From Bryobacteraceae bacterium (GTDB taxonomy: Bacteria > Acidobacteriota > Terriglobia > Bryobacterales > Bryobacteraceae), in assembly GCA_019752335.1 (NCBI GenBank), contig JAIEMJ010000030.1, positions 150,597 through 214,596 of the forward strand: a stretch of DNA of 64,000 nt, given 5' to 3'. Positions 35,573-44,692 of this stretch are shown here, piece after piece; positions within the stretch are counted from its first letter, which is position 1; each line of letters opens with the position of its first letter. A program made the translations under genes and the position numbers. Below the pieces are notes generated by a model. That model worked only from the letters and a program-made list of their open reading frames with translations. It was not told the origin of the DNA and did not search any database.

Positions 35573-36181
35573 ATGAGTGGCGGAACACGAAAAGAAACAG
35601 AGTCTGCTTTGGTAACGCGAGCTCTTGGGTTTCCTCTCGACTTCGAGCGAGACGGAAAAGGGCTTCCCCGAAGTCTGGCGGCTCGCCAAACAGCGCACCG
35701 GGTCGCGGTCGAGTGGATTCCGAAAGTGTCGGACGACAACCTCAAGGAAATGCTCTACCGCTTATTGATTGACAAAGAGGCAAGGCCTGTTGCATTTCAG
35801 TTGGCTCTCCGCGATTTTTGCGCGATTCCCCAGACGCAGCGCGGAAATCTGTTGAGATGGGTTGTCGGCGCGGCGTTGGCCGCCATGAGTTCTTCCGAAG
35901 ATGCGGCGCTCCTGAAGCAGCTCGTGGCCGATCGCCGCTACGGCATTGGACGTCAGGAACTTGTTTTGAAACTCTCAACGCTTCTCGATCCGGCGGAGTC
36001 CCTTACCCTCGGTCGATCTTTGCTTGACGATCCAGATGTCCGGCTGCACGCCTTGAACTGTATTTCGAAATCTGCGCGCAAGGGGAGCGAGGAAGCCAGA
36101 AGAGCGTTGCAGGAAGTAAGCACAAGCAATGATTCGTTTCTGCAAAAAGAGGCGACCAAGCGCTTGAAGAAACTTGAGTAA
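35573..36181 (+). CDS. Hypothetical HEAT-like protein
   Basis: A 202-residue, probably cytoplasmic, all-helical protein with repeated units ('RYGIGRQELVLKLSTLLDPAESLTLGRSLLDDPDVRLHALNCIS'). This is the layout of HEAT-type solenoids that score damage or bind partners. It shares 'ALRDFC' with the protein at 33443-34642 and may be a distant relative. Its base composition is lower in GC than the surrounding core genes. A REP-like/MITE-like composite starts 16 bp after its stop. Confidence 0.65.
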   Translation: MSGGTRKETESALVTRALGFPLDFERDGKGLPRSLAARQTAHRVAVEWIPKVSDDNLKEMLYRLLIDKEARPVAFQLALRDFCAIPQTQRGNLLRWVVGAALAAMSSSEDAALLKQLVADRRYGIGRQELVLKLSTLLDPAESLTLGRSLLDDPDVRLHALNCISKSARKGSEEARRALQEVSTSNDSFLQKEATKRLKKLE

Positions 36182-36196
36182 AGCTTGCTCGCGGAT

Positions 36197-36428
36197 TAGC
36201 CCGCCGCGTCAGAAGCTCAGAAAAAATGTGTTGCCTGCGGTCTTGGACCTTCTAACCAACCCCGACCGTAAGGGAGGGGATGGCCTCGCGAGCCGCGTCG
36301 GCCAGCAAGTCAAATAAAATCAAATACATGCAGGAATATGCCACGCAGGCCAAACATCCCCTCCCTTACGGTCGGGGTTCGTTGCGGGCACGTCTGCCGA
36401 TTTTTTCTGAGCTTCTCAGCGGCGGGGC
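36197..36428. repeat. Nested inverted-repeat element splitting a REP-like palindrome
   Basis: The outermost arms TAGCCCGCCGCGTCAG (36197-36212) and TCAGCGGCGGGGC (36416-36428) are the two halves of the REP-like palindrome found intact at 48071-48171. Inside them, AAGCTCAGAAAAAAT (36213-36227) and ATTTTTTCTGAGCTT (36400-36414) form terminal inverted repeats. Further in, a perfect 25-bp inverted repeat occupies 36258-36282 and 36355-36379. TCAG adjoins both outer ends like a 4-bp target duplication. The element has no coding capacity and lies between convergent genes. Confidence 0.7.
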
Positions 36429-36519
36429 AGGTTCGCGAATCACAACGCTTTACACAGCGTTTCGCGGGAAAGCCTCCGAAGAAAACACGAGTAAGGCAAC
36501 CAATCAAGCAGTAGAAGTA

Positions 36520-37512
36520 CTAGCCGAGCGTCACCAACTCCGACATCCGCTTCAGTTGCCCGCAAGCCGCGTAGATGTCCTGACCGCGGGCCCGGCGGAC
36601 GTAACACGGCACGTGCGGCATCACCAGGCGTTGGAAGGCGTTGACTCGCTCCTCCTCCGGCGCCACGAAGGGGATTCCGGGGCCGGGGTTCAGAGGGATC
36701 AGGTTCACTTTGCATTGCAGCCCGGCGAGCAGGTCCACCAGCCGCAGGGCGTCGGCGTCCGTGTCGTTCACTCCGCCCAGGAGGACGTACTCCACGAAGA
36801 TGTACTCCTTCGGGCGCAGCGGATAGCGGCGGCAGACTGCCAGCAAATCCGCCAAGTGCCACTTATGCGTGATCGGCATGATCTCGCGCCGCTGCTCCTC
36901 GCTGGAGGCGTTCAAACTAATCGCCAGCCGCGGCCGGACCGCGGCGCGGCCCATCTCTTCGATCTTCGGAATCAGCCCGGACGTCGAGAGCGTGATGCGG
37001 CGTTCGCCCATGCCGATGCCGCGCTGGTCCACCAGCAGGCGGGTCGCTTTCAGGACGTTGTCGAGATTCATCAGCGGTTCGCCCTGGCCCATCATCACGA
37101 TGTTCATCGTGCGCTCCTTGGGACGCAGTTGATGCCGCATCATCACGTGGAGCACTTGGCCGACGATCTCGCCGGTGGTGAGATTGCGCTCCAGGCCCAT
37201 TAGGGCCGTCAGGCAGAACTTGCAGTCCACCGGGCAGCCCACCTGGGAGGAGATGCAGATGGTGTCGCGGTCGCCTTCGGGGATGAAGACCGTCTCGATG
37301 GTCTTCCCGTCCGCCAGCGACAGCAGGTAACGGACCGTGCCGTCGCTCGACTGGTAGCGGCTCGCTTCGCCCAAGTGACCGGTAGGCAAGCCCTCGAACT
37401 CCGGCACACGCTCGGCGTAAAGCGCCTGGTAGACCTGCCGGGCGCGGTGCAGCTTCGTGGTTGGCCCCAAGGCGGCCCGTAGCTCGTCGATTTCGAGGCC
37501 CAGCAAGCTCAT
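36520..37512 (-). CDS. rlmN: 23S rRNA/tRNA adenine-C2 methyltransferase RlmN
   Basis: A radical-SAM enzyme of 330 residues that methylates A2503 of 23S rRNA and A37 of certain tRNAs. The [4Fe-4S] motif is C93-x3-C97-x2-C100 ('CPVDCKFC'). The conserved Cys residues of the covalent mechanism appear as C86 and C317 (equivalents of E. coli C118 and C355). '[10 protein letters not shown]' and '[12 protein letters not shown]' are family motifs. It overlaps the upstream methyltransferase gene by 4 bp (ATGA). Confidence 0.95.
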   Translation of the reverse strand: MSLLGLEIDELRAALGPTTKLHRARQVYQALYAERVPEFEGLPTGHLGEASRYQSSDGTVRYLLSLADGKTIETVFIPEGDRDTICISSQVGCPVDCKFCLTALMGLERNLTTGEIVGQVLHVMMRHQLRPKERTMNIVMMGQGEPLMNLDNVLKATRLLVDQRGIGMGERRITLSTSGLIPKIEEMGRAAVRPRLAISLNASSEEQRREIMPITHKWHLADLLAVCRRYPLRPKEYIFVEYVLLGGVNDTDADALRLVDLLAGLQCKVNLIPLNPGPGIPFVAPEEERVNAFQRLVMPHVPCYVRRARGQDIYAACGQLKRMSELVTLG

Positions 37513-38804
37513 GCGCGCACCAGCTCAAAATGCAACGGGGCGAAGCGGCGGGCGTGATACTGCAAGTCCAGCGTTAGCGGACCCGCCGGTAGGTGGTCCG
37601 GCACGCGGAAGTTCACCTCGTGCCGCGGCGGCATCGGATCCGTGCAGAAGACGTCGCGGTGCGGCTGCGGCTCGCCGTTCAGGCGGATCTCGATCTGCTC
37701 GGGATGCGCGCACTCTTCGAGGAAGAGCTTGATGGAGCCCGAGACGACGCGCCGCCCGGAGAGCAGGTCCACGCCGTCGGAAGCCTCGATGACGCGCGGG
37801 ACGGGCGGCGGCGTGGGCACGATCCGCAGCCGCGAGTCGGCCAGCGCTTGCCCGCGCCACAGGAGCGTGACGGGATTCAGCCCGGTGGAGAGGCCGGTGG
37901 GCAGAATGGCGTTGAGTTGGCGGAGTCCGTCGGCTTCGGGGCGGCCGAGGTAAGTGAGGTTGGCGCTGTGTCCGTCGATCCGCAGGTCGAGCGAGAGGAG
38001 GTCCGCCATGGGCGGCAAGCCCTCGATCCAGACCGAGATCGACGCCCAACGGCCGCTGGCCGGCGCGACGGGCTCCGACGAATCGGCATTGGTAATGCGT
38101 CGCACGCGGACCTGGCCTAGCGGCGCTGCTTGCATCGACGCATCGGGCTTATGCCACGTCGTCCACATATACTGCGTGTGCTGGCCTTCGAGAGCGAGCA
38201 GCAGCAAGCCGTGTACGCGGCAGAAGTCGCGGACCTCGCCGGGCGTTACGCGGACCCCGCTCCAGGTGTCGTAAACGCGGGCCTCCGGCGGCAGTCCGTT
38301 CAACTGCGCGCGGACGAGCCCATTCGGCTTCAGCACGCGCACGGTCTCCTCCAGGTAATTGAAGACGACGTCGCGCGAGGGAATGTGCTGGAAGACGGCG
38401 AACGAATAGACGTAGTCAAAGCTCGCGTCGGCGAATTGCGGCAGGCCGGAGCCCGAGCCCACGTGGGCGTGCGCATGGGGCGTGCCGGCCAGGCGCTCCC
38501 GGGCGCGCGCGATCATCGCGTCGGCGACGTCAACGCCGTGGATCTCGCCGAAGTGCTTGGCCATGGGGCGGAGCAAGCGCCCGGGTCCGCAGCCGATTTC
38601 GAGCGCTCTGCGTGACCGCGGATGCGCCGTCGGCACGCGCTTTAACTCCCACTCGAGGCCGGCCACCACTTCGGCGCCGGTGGCATCGAATTCGGGATCG
38701 GCCTGGTCGCGCCGGCCGAAGGCGACGTAGTAATAGGCGTCTTCCCCCGCGCGGGCATTCCAGTCCTCGCGCATGCGTTGTTCTACTTGAGAGAGATCGG
38801 CCAT
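37509..38804 (-). CDS. Class I SAM-dependent methyltransferase with C-terminal beta domain
   Basis: A protein of about 431 residues. Its N-terminal ~240 residues are a Rossmann-fold methyltransferase: motif I '[15 protein letters not shown]', '[11 protein letters not shown]' with the SAM-binding acidic residue, and '[13 protein letters not shown]'. The C-terminal ~190 residues are beta-rich and look like one or two Ig-like or carbohydrate-binding modules. The substrate is unknown; the tail resembles those on methyltransferases near sugar or lipid modification. I prefer the ATG at 38804 ([11 protein letters not shown]); ATG 38837 would overlap the divergent gene's start. Confidence 0.82.
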   Translation of the reverse strand: MADLSQVEQRMREDWNARAGEDAYYYVAFGRRDQADPEFDATGAEVVAGLEWELKRVPTAHPRSRRALEIGCGPGRLLRPMAKHFGEIHGVDVADAMIARARERLAGTPHAHAHVGSGSGLPQFADASFDYVYSFAVFQHIPSRDVVFNYLEETVRVLKPNGLVRAQLNGLPPEARVYDTWSGVRVTPGEVRDFCRVHGLLLLALEGQHTQYMWTTWHKPDASMQAAPLGQVRVRRITNADSSEPVAPASGRWASISVWIEGLPPMADLLSLDLRIDGHSANLTYLGRPEADGLRQLNAILPTGLSTGLNPVTLLWRGQALADSRLRIVPTPPPVPRVIEASDGVDLLSGRRVVSGSIKLFLEECAHPEQIEIRLNGEPQPHRDVFCTDPMPPRHEVNFRVPDHLPAGPLTLDLQYHARRFAPLHFELVRA

Positions 38805-38835
38805 CCGTGATTCCAGGTTAGCCGATACTGGAAGC

Positions 38836-39555
38836 ATGCTTCACCGTCGCAGCTTCCTTTCGAGCCTGATGGCCGCCCAGGTTTACGTCCCCAAACAGAG
38901 TGACCGGCCAGAACCGCTGGAGACGGAAAGCGGTTTTGTGCCCATGTTCGACGGCAAGTCGCTGGATGGGTGGGAAGGCGATCCGCGCTACTGGCGCGTG
39001 GAAGACGGCTGTCTGGTGGGCGAGATTACTCCGGAAACCGTGGTGAAGAGCAATACCTTCATCATCTGGAAGGGCGGCCAGCCGGCGGACTTCGAGCTCA
39101 AAGTGGACTACCAAATCACCGCCGCCGGCAACAGCGGCATCAACTATCGCAGCGTCGTGATTCCGGACCCCGTCACTCCCGCCAACCGCTTCGCCATGCG
39201 CGGCTATCAGTGCGACATCGACGGCAAGAACGTCTACACCGGGCAGAACTACGAGGAGAAGGGCCGCCTGTTTCACGCCCTGCGCGGACAGGTGACACAG
39301 CGTGTGGCGGGCCGCAAGCCGATTCTGCTGTCGACGTTTCCCGATCCCAAAGAGTCGTTGAATCCGGGCTGGAACTCGGTCCACCTCATCATCCGCGGCA
39401 ATACGCTGATGCACATGATCAACGGCCGCCTGATGTCGATAGTGATCGACGATGACGCGACGGGCCGCCGCTTGAGCGGGCAGATCGGCGTGCAGGTTCA
39501 CGTGGGTCCGCCGATGAAGGTGATGTACCGCGGCTTTCGGCTGCGGTTAGCGTAG
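38836..39555 (+). CDS. DUF1080 (3-keto-disaccharide hydrolase) family protein
   Basis: A 239-residue protein with an N-terminal RRSFLSSL motif that may be a Tat or Sec leader. It has a concanavalin-like DUF1080 domain: 'GFVPMFDGKSLDGWEG...YWRVEDGCLVGE', 'FELKVDYQITAAGNSGINYRS', and 'GQIGVQVHVGPPMKVMYRGFRLR'. Members of this family hydrolyse 3-keto-glycosides. The gene overlaps the convergent phosphate transporter by 9 bp. Confidence 0.9.
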   Translation: MLHRRSFLSSLMAAQVYVPKQSDRPEPLETESGFVPMFDGKSLDGWEGDPRYWRVEDGCLVGEITPETVVKSNTFIIWKGGQPADFELKVDYQITAAGNSGINYRSVVIPDPVTPANRFAMRGYQCDIDGKNVYTGQNYEEKGRLFHALRGQVTQRVAGRKPILLSTFPDPKESLNPGWNSVHLIIRGNTLMHMINGRLMSIVIDDDATGRRLSGQIGVQVHVGPPMKVMYRGFRLRLA

Positions 39556-41007
39556 TCCCAACCCGGCCAGAATATTCAGCCCGAGGGCGAATAACAGAGC
39601 GCCCAGGAAGAGGCACACGGGCATCGTCAGCAGCCACGCCAGCGCGAGGTTGCGCACAGTGTCCATCTGCAGGCCGGAGCCATTCGCCGTCATGGTGCCC
39701 GCCACGGCGGAACTCAGCACGTGCGTGGTGCTCACGGGTAGGCCCGCCAGGTCGGCCGCGGCGATGGTGGTGGCGGCGACAAACTCGGAGGCGGCGCCCT
39801 GCCCGTAGCTGAGATGCGTCTGCCCGATCTTCTCGCCCACCGTCACCACGACGCGTTCCCAGCCAATCATGGTGCCCAAGCCCAGCGCCAGGGCGACAGC
39901 CACCTTCACCCAGAAGGGGATGTACTGCGTCAGGGGCGTCAGATCCTTGGCGAAGGCATCCATTTGCGCCCGGTCGGCGGGGCTTTTCCATACCTTGCGC
40001 TCGTGCAGCAAGGACAGGCTGGAAGTCATCAGATAGATGTCGCTGCGCATTTGGCTGCGGGTGGGTTTGTCGAGTTCTTTTACGGTGCGTTTGCCGACCA
40101 AGCTGCGGGCCATGCGCTCGGCGACAGCGGCGAGGGCGGCGAAGACGCCGGGATCGGCGGGGGCTTTTGTGCGGAGGAACTGCGAGAGGATGACGGCCGG
40201 GTCACCGGTGGAAGGCTGGCTGGCGGCATAGGTGCGCAGCACCTGCGCGGCGGGCGCCGCCGAAGTGGGCAGCGAAGTGGCTTGCTGGTTGAGCGCGTAC
40301 GTGCCCGGCAGGATGCCGATGAGGATCAGCAGGATGAGCCCCATGCCTTTCTGGCCGTCGTTAGAGCCGTGGGCGAAGCTGACGCCGGTGCAGGTGAGCA
40401 TGAGGATGCCGCGGATCCAGGTGGGCGGCGGTTGGCCGGGCTGGGGGTCGCGGTAGAGGTCGGCACGATGCACCCAGCGTTTCATGGCGAGTAGCAGGAG
40501 TCCGGCGGAGAGAAAGCCCACCAGCGGCGATACCAACAGGGAAATGCCTACCTCCTCCGCCTTCGCCCAATTCACACCGTCGCCCCAGCGCAAACCCTCT
40601 TTCATCATCGCGTTCGCGATGCCGACGCCCATGATGGAGCCGATGAGCGTATGCGAACTGGACGCCGGCAGGCCCAGATACCACGTGCCCAGGTTCCAGA
40701 GAATCGCCGACAGCAGCAGCGAGAACACCATGGCAAAGCCGGCCGCTGAGCCCACGTTCAGGATCAATTCCACGGGCAACAGCGCCAGTACGCCAAACGC
40801 CACGGCGCCGCTGGAGCTCATCACTCCCAGCAAATTCCAAATGCCGGACCACACCACGGCCAGGCCGGGCCGCAACGTATGCGTGTAGATGACGGTGGCC
40901 ACGGCGTTCGCCGTATCGTGAAAACCGTTGACAAATTCGAAGCCGAGCGCCAGGCCGAGGGCGCAAATCAGGAAGAAGGTGGAAGTCCAGGAAGCGTCCT
41001 CGAACAT
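39547..41007 (-). CDS. PiT-family inorganic phosphate transporter
   Basis: A 486-residue inner-membrane phosphate permease of the PiT/PHO4 family, with about 10-12 hydrophobic segments. The twin signature is present: 'GFEFVNGFHDTANAVATVIYT' (residues 22-42) and a C-terminal copy 'LPVSTTHVLSSAVAGTM'. 'SFAHGSNDGQKGMG' is also typical. It takes up metal-phosphate or Pi with protons or sodium. The central hydrophilic insert of about 130 residues is normal for some members. No PhoU-like DUF47 partner is adjacent. Confidence 0.93.
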   Translation of the reverse strand: MFEDASWTSTFFLICALGLALGFEFVNGFHDTANAVATVIYTHTLRPGLAVVWSGIWNLLGVMSSSGAVAFGVLALLPVELILNVGSAAGFAMVFSLLLSAILWNLGTWYLGLPASSSHTLIGSIMGVGIANAMMKEGLRWGDGVNWAKAEEVGISLLVSPLVGFLSAGLLLLAMKRWVHRADLYRDPQPGQPPPTWIRGILMLTCTGVSFAHGSNDGQKGMGLILLILIGILPGTYALNQQATSLPTSAAPAAQVLRTYAASQPSTGDPAVILSQFLRTKAPADPGVFAALAAVAERMARSLVGKRTVKELDKPTRSQMRSDIYLMTSSLSLLHERKVWKSPADRAQMDAFAKDLTPLTQYIPFWVKVAVALALGLGTMIGWERVVVTVGEKIGQTHLSYGQGAASEFVAATTIAAADLAGLPVSTTHVLSSAVAGTMTANGSGLQMDTVRNLALAWLLTMPVCLFLGALLFALGLNILAGLGLR

Positions 41008-41063
41008 GAATCCCTTACTCTAGCGCCCGTATGTTTCGATTTTATGAATGGAGCCGCTGCTGT

Positions 41064-42509
41064 ATGATACGGCTGATGCTGACGCAACTCTTTCTTCTTT
41101 CCTTGCAGGCGCAGGTGGGTATCTTTACGAGCCGGAACGACGTGGGCCAGGTGCTGCACGCGGGCTCCACGGTCTTCGCGGATGGCGCTTACACGCTCAG
41201 CGGCAGCGGCGAGAACATGTGGGGCAGTGCCGATGCCTTTCACTTCGTCTCCAAGAAGACCACCGGCGATGTGGCGTTGGAAGCGGAGATCTCGTTTCCC
41301 ACGCGCGAGGGCAATGCGCACAAGAAGGCTGTGCTGATGATTCGCCAAAGCCTCGATGCCGGGTCAGCCTATGTCGACGCGGCCGTACATGCGGACGGGC
41401 TCACATCATTGCAGTCGCGGGCAGAGCCGGGCGGGCGCACGCAAGAGGTGGGGGTCCATCGGGCGTCGCCGCATCGTGTGCGTCTCGAAAAGCGCGGCGA
41501 CAACTTCTATCTGTTCCTGGCCAAGCAGGGCGAGTCGCTGCGCCTGGCTGGTGGCTCCATGCGCCTGGCGCTGACCGGCGAATTCTACGTCGGCCTCGGC
41601 GTCTGCTCCCACGATAAGGACCGCGTCGAGAAAGCCGTCTTCCGGCAGGTAAAACTCGGTACGCCGTCCCCTGGCACACCGAAGCTGTACAGCACGCTGG
41701 AGACGGTGACGGTCTCGTCCACGGACCGGCGCGTCGTCCTCGTAACTCCCGGCAAGATCGAAGCGCCCAACTGGACGGGCGACTCCCTCATCTTTAACGG
41801 CGACGGACTGCTGAAGCGCGTCCCCGCCGCCGGTGGCGCCGTCGAGATCATTCCTACGGCCTTTGCGAAGCGCATCAACAATGACCACGGCGTCTCGCCG
41901 GACGGCAAGTTACTCGCCATCAGCGATTCCACCCAAGACAATAAGTCGGTAATTTATACGCTGCCCAGCGCGGGCGGCGAGCCGCGGCGCGTCACGAAGA
42001 ACGCTCCGTCCTATTGGCATGGCTGGTCACCGGACGGCAAAACGCTCACTTACTGCGGTCAGCGAGACGGTAAGTTCGATATCTACACGATCCCCGTGGA
42101 GGGCGGCGAAGAGCGGCGCTTGACGCAAGGCGAAGGCCACAACGATGGCCCTGAGTATTCGCCGGATGGTAAGTACATTTACTTCAATTCAAGCCGCGGC
42201 GGCTCAATGCAAGTCTGGCGCATGACGCCTGAGGGTACCGAATTCGAGCAGATGACCTCCGGCGAAGCCAATAACTGGTTCCCCCATATTTCTCCGGATG
42301 GCAAGAGCATGGTGTATCTATCGTACGGTCCCGGAGTTACAGGCCACCCGCCGAACCTGGATGTTACTTTGTACGTGATGAATCTGGCGGACCGGCAGAG
42401 TAAGTTACTCGCCCGATTATTCGGCGGCCAGGGGACGATCAACGTGCCGTCCTGGTCGCCGGACAGCAAGCGGCTCGCCTTTGTTAGTTATCAGTTGCTG
42501 CCAGAGTAA
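41064..42509 (+). CDS. Secreted TolB-like beta-propeller (PD40) protein
   Basis: A protein of about 481 residues with a leader (MIRLMLTQLFLLSLQAQ). An N-terminal jelly-roll domain ('GSGENMWGSADAFHFVSKKTTGDVALEAEISF') resembles DUF1349/LamG folds. Then come at least five PD40/WD40-like TolB repeats ('ISPDGKLLAISDSTQ', 'WSPDGKTLTYC', 'YSPDGKYIYFNSSRGGSMQVWRM', 'ISPDGKSMVYLSY', 'WSPDSKRLAFVSY'). It is probably a periplasmic binding or assembly factor. ATGs at 41031 and 41076 are alternatives. It overlaps the convergent gene by 26 bp. Confidence 0.86.
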   Translation: MIRLMLTQLFLLSLQAQVGIFTSRNDVGQVLHAGSTVFADGAYTLSGSGENMWGSADAFHFVSKKTTGDVALEAEISFPTREGNAHKKAVLMIRQSLDAGSAYVDAAVHADGLTSLQSRAEPGGRTQEVGVHRASPHRVRLEKRGDNFYLFLAKQGESLRLAGGSMRLALTGEFYVGLGVCSHDKDRVEKAVFRQVKLGTPSPGTPKLYSTLETVTVSSTDRRVVLVTPGKIEAPNWTGDSLIFNGDGLLKRVPAAGGAVEIIPTAFAKRINNDHGVSPDGKLLAISDSTQDNKSVIYTLPSAGGEPRRVTKNAPSYWHGWSPDGKTLTYCGQRDGKFDIYTIPVEGGEERRLTQGEGHNDGPEYSPDGKYIYFNSSRGGSMQVWRMTPEGTEFEQMTSGEANNWFPHISPDGKSMVYLSYGPGVTGHPPNLDVTLYVMNLADRQSKLLARLFGGQGTINVPSWSPDSKRLAFVSYQLLPE

Positions 42510-43023
42510 CTCCGGCCCGCCGTGCAGCCCAGCGTCCGAAGATGGGGAGACACCGCATCCGGCCCTCCGACGCGCCCATCGTCAGTTGGAGCCAAACGAT
42601 CAGCAAGGCGATCTCGATCAGAATCAGCAAGAGTATCTCCCCACCGAAGGTGAGCAGAAAGACGTAGGGGTGCAGGTTCCAATCGCTGAGGTTTTTGGCC
42701 TGAAGGTATTGTCCGACGATAAAGGCGAGCCCCAGCCAGAGCAGGTGGGCTGCCCCGGCCATGCAACTGAGCCAGATGGATTGCCAGGCGTGAAAGCGGA
42801 CTTCCCGCGACTCGCCATGGAGAGAAAAATTCAGGTACCAGTAAGCAGACAAAGGACCCAGAACGTAACAGGCAATGGCCGCCCCGCGCTGGCTGCGCAG
42901 CGCGTCCTCCGGCGATTGCGCGGCCAACGCCCCACCGCATCGCTGGCAAAGATAGCCATCGGCGCTGGTTCGGCACTGGGGCAGTAACTCATGGCCCTTT
43001 ACGTGGCAAGGTAAACCGGACAT
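42484..43023 (-). CDS. DUF4870-like membrane protein with zinc-ribbon-like N-terminus
   Basis: A 179-residue membrane protein. The N-terminus has C6, C17, C26 and C29 ('LPQCRTSADGYLCQRCGG'), a probable zinc ribbon. About three or four hydrophobic helices follow, with 'VRFHAWQSIWLSCM', the 'FHAWQS' signature of DUF4870-type proteins. The start ATG lies 35 bp inside the TonB-like gene. It is the last gene of a five-gene minus-strand run, and its end overlaps the convergent beta-propeller gene by 26 bp. Confidence 0.78.
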   Translation of the reverse strand: MSGLPCHVKGHELLPQCRTSADGYLCQRCGGALAAQSPEDALRSQRGAAIACYVLGPLSAYWYLNFSLHGESREVRFHAWQSIWLSCMAGAAHLLWLGLAFIVGQYLQAKNLSDWNLHPYVFLLTFGGEILLLILIEIALLIVWLQLTMGASEGRMRCLPIFGRWAARRAGVTLAATDN

Positions 43024-43390
43024 CGACCACGGTAATCACTTCCGCGGCTTGGCCATTCAATTCCGTAGGCGTGTACTTGTAGCGCAAGACCGCCTCCCGC
43101 GCGGCTAGGGTAAGCTGCGCGGGACCCGACTGGACCGTCGCCTGCGTGACCGCACCCGTTGTATCGATGAGTACTTCTAAGCGCACCACCCCTTGCACCC
43201 GCGCGGCCAAGGCGGCCGCGGGATACTCGGGCGGCGCGGAGGTCTTCAGGCGGGTAGCCTGGACCGTGCCCCCCACGCGGATGCGCGGGCGGGCTTTGGG
43301 TTGCGCGATGGCCAGGGCCGTGAGGAGGAAGGCGGCCACCCAGCGGGACCCCAGCCAACTTTGGCGCCTGGAACTCCTTCTGCTTCGCAC
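42989..43390 (-). CDS. TonB C-terminal domain protein
   Basis: A 133-residue energy-transducer-type protein. A basic N-terminus and one membrane segment (residues 16-30) are followed by a TonB C-terminal domain ('APPEYPAAALAARVQGVVRLEVLIDTTGAVTQATVQSGPAQLTLAAREAVLRYKYTP'). TonB transmits proton-motive force from ExbBD to outer-membrane receptors. The usual long Pro-rich linker is almost absent (about 20 residues), so it may not span the periplasm and could have a local structural role. It starts with GTG 1 bp after the preceding gene. Confidence 0.85.
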   Translation of the reverse strand: MRSRRSSRRQSWLGSRWVAAFLLTALAIAQPKARPRIRVGGTVQATRLKTSAPPEYPAAALAARVQGVVRLEVLIDTTGAVTQATVQSGPAQLTLAAREAVLRYKYTPTELNGQAAEVITVVDVRFTLPRKGP

Positions 43391-43882
43391 TTACTTACTT
43401 CCCGTTTGCCCGCCAGGCTTGCCCTTGATCGTAATGGGGACCCGAATGGGCGGGCCTTGTGTATGCTGGCTAGGCAACTCGATCACGGGCGCCGCCACTC
43501 CGGCGTTGCCACAGGATAGCGGCTGGGATGGGCGCAAAATGCAGATCTTTACCGGGAGTTTCACCGGCACGCTCTTTGCCGGCGCCACCAGAGTAAAGTC
43601 TCCATTTGCCAGAACGGGCGCGGTGGTGACGGTTTTGCCATCGACATCCACGATGCTCATGGAACTACCGGGGCTCAGTCCCCCAACCGATCCTCGCAAG
43701 GGAAACTCAGTTTCTGGCTTACAGGGTGGGAAGTAGCAGTTCTGGTTCCCTAACTGCAATGTCTGCGGGCCAGTCCGAACCCCCGGCTGGCCCCGGTAGC
43801 CAGGAGCTGTGCTCTGACTCTGCGCGGAACCTGGTGCCGCTGCTAACACCATCGAAAAAATAATCAAAGTAAGGGTTTTCAT
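43391..43882 (-). CDS. Hypothetical secreted protein
   Basis: A 163-residue exported protein with signal peptide MKTLTLIIFSMVLAAAPGSAQ; AAAGG stands upstream of the ATG at 43882. The mature part has 'NCYFPPCKPETEFPLRGSVGGLSPGSSMSIVDVDGKTVTTAPVLANGDFTL', which reads like a carboxypeptidase-regulatory or invasin-type beta-sandwich, and four Cys (two in 'NCYFPPC', two in 'KICILRPSQPLSCG') that could form disulfides. No family was recognised. It is the third gene of the cluster. Confidence 0.72.
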   Translation of the reverse strand: MKTLTLIIFSMVLAAAPGSAQSQSTAPGYRGQPGVRTGPQTLQLGNQNCYFPPCKPETEFPLRGSVGGLSPGSSMSIVDVDGKTVTTAPVLANGDFTLVAPAKSVPVKLPVKICILRPSQPLSCGNAGVAAPVIELPSQHTQGPPIRVPITIKGKPGGQTGSK

Positions 43883-43926
43883 GGAAATACCTTTCGTCTT
43901 CACTTTTCTATTCGCTCCACAATCTC

Positions 43927-44670
43927 TCACTGGCCCAAAGCCTCCGACGACACGCCGCGCGAGCACGCGCCGCCGGGAGCGATCAGTTGTAAGCGAGCGA
44001 GCAGTCCAGTAACTGAGCCCTCGTTCGAGACCACCATGCGAATCCGATTGGTGCCCACCACGGCGTCGCCCGATCCCACCACCGTCGAGTAATTCAGGTT
44101 CTTCGGCGGCGCCACGAAGTTCCGGTCCCCGGTGGTTGACGTCAGGAGCTTGTTATTCAGATAAATCTGCACACCGTTATCCGCCAGGTAGTCGAGCACG
44201 ATATTGAGGTTCCGTGCGCCAGGGCAAAGGCAGAACGCATAGACAAACTCATAGCTACCGGAGGCGTTGCCTCCGTTTGCATCAATTGAAATCCACGAAG
44301 CTCCCGGGATGGAGCCCCACCCGGCGGTGGGCCGCGAGACCACGACAGCGGCCTTCGGCGCGCCGAGCCCTGGGGCCTTGTTCAGAATCCAGCCCGGCTG
44401 GCCCGTGGTCACCGTCGAACGCAGATCGCCGCACGTCGGCAAGCAAGCGACCTTTTGGAGAATCGTTCCTCCGAGGGCGAAGTAATTGCCGCCCTTATCG
44501 CCGTCAGGCATTCCCGGCACCGTCGAGCAGGACGGGCGAGTGCACGACGCTAGCCGGGGTTCCCAGCGCGAACCCTCCGGACATCCACAGGGCATAGGCG
44601 CTACCTGGGCATTCGCACACAGCAAGGAGAGGGCCGTCAGCGCGGCCAGTTGCAAGCAAGTCTTAAACAT
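43927..44670 (-). CDS. Hypothetical secreted cysteine-rich protein
   Basis: A 247-residue exported protein with signal peptide MFKTCLQLAALTALSLLCANA, behind a clear GAGGAAA site. The N-terminal third is Cys-rich ('PMPCGCPEGSRWEPRLASCTRPSC', 'KVACLPTCGDL'). The rest is beta-rich ('NLNIVLDYLADNGVQIYLNNKLLTST', 'NRIRMVVSNEGSVTGLLARLQL') and resembles a galactose-binding-like or PA14-like module. No family name can be given. It is the second gene of the cluster. Confidence 0.72.
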   Translation of the reverse strand: MFKTCLQLAALTALSLLCANAQVAPMPCGCPEGSRWEPRLASCTRPSCSTVPGMPDGDKGGNYFALGGTILQKVACLPTCGDLRSTVTTGQPGWILNKAPGLGAPKAAVVVSRPTAGWGSIPGASWISIDANGGNASGSYEFVYAFCLCPGARNLNIVLDYLADNGVQIYLNNKLLTSTTGDRNFVAPPKNLNYSTVVGSGDAVVGTNRIRMVVSNEGSVTGLLARLQLIAPGGACSRGVSSEALGQ

Positions 44671-44692
44671 TGGTTTCCTCTTTCGTTTTTTT

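Noticed and set aside
36280-37203. 307-codon + strand frame over rlmN
   Set aside because: It is antisense to rlmN, which has all conserved motifs. The frame's start lies in the repeat element.
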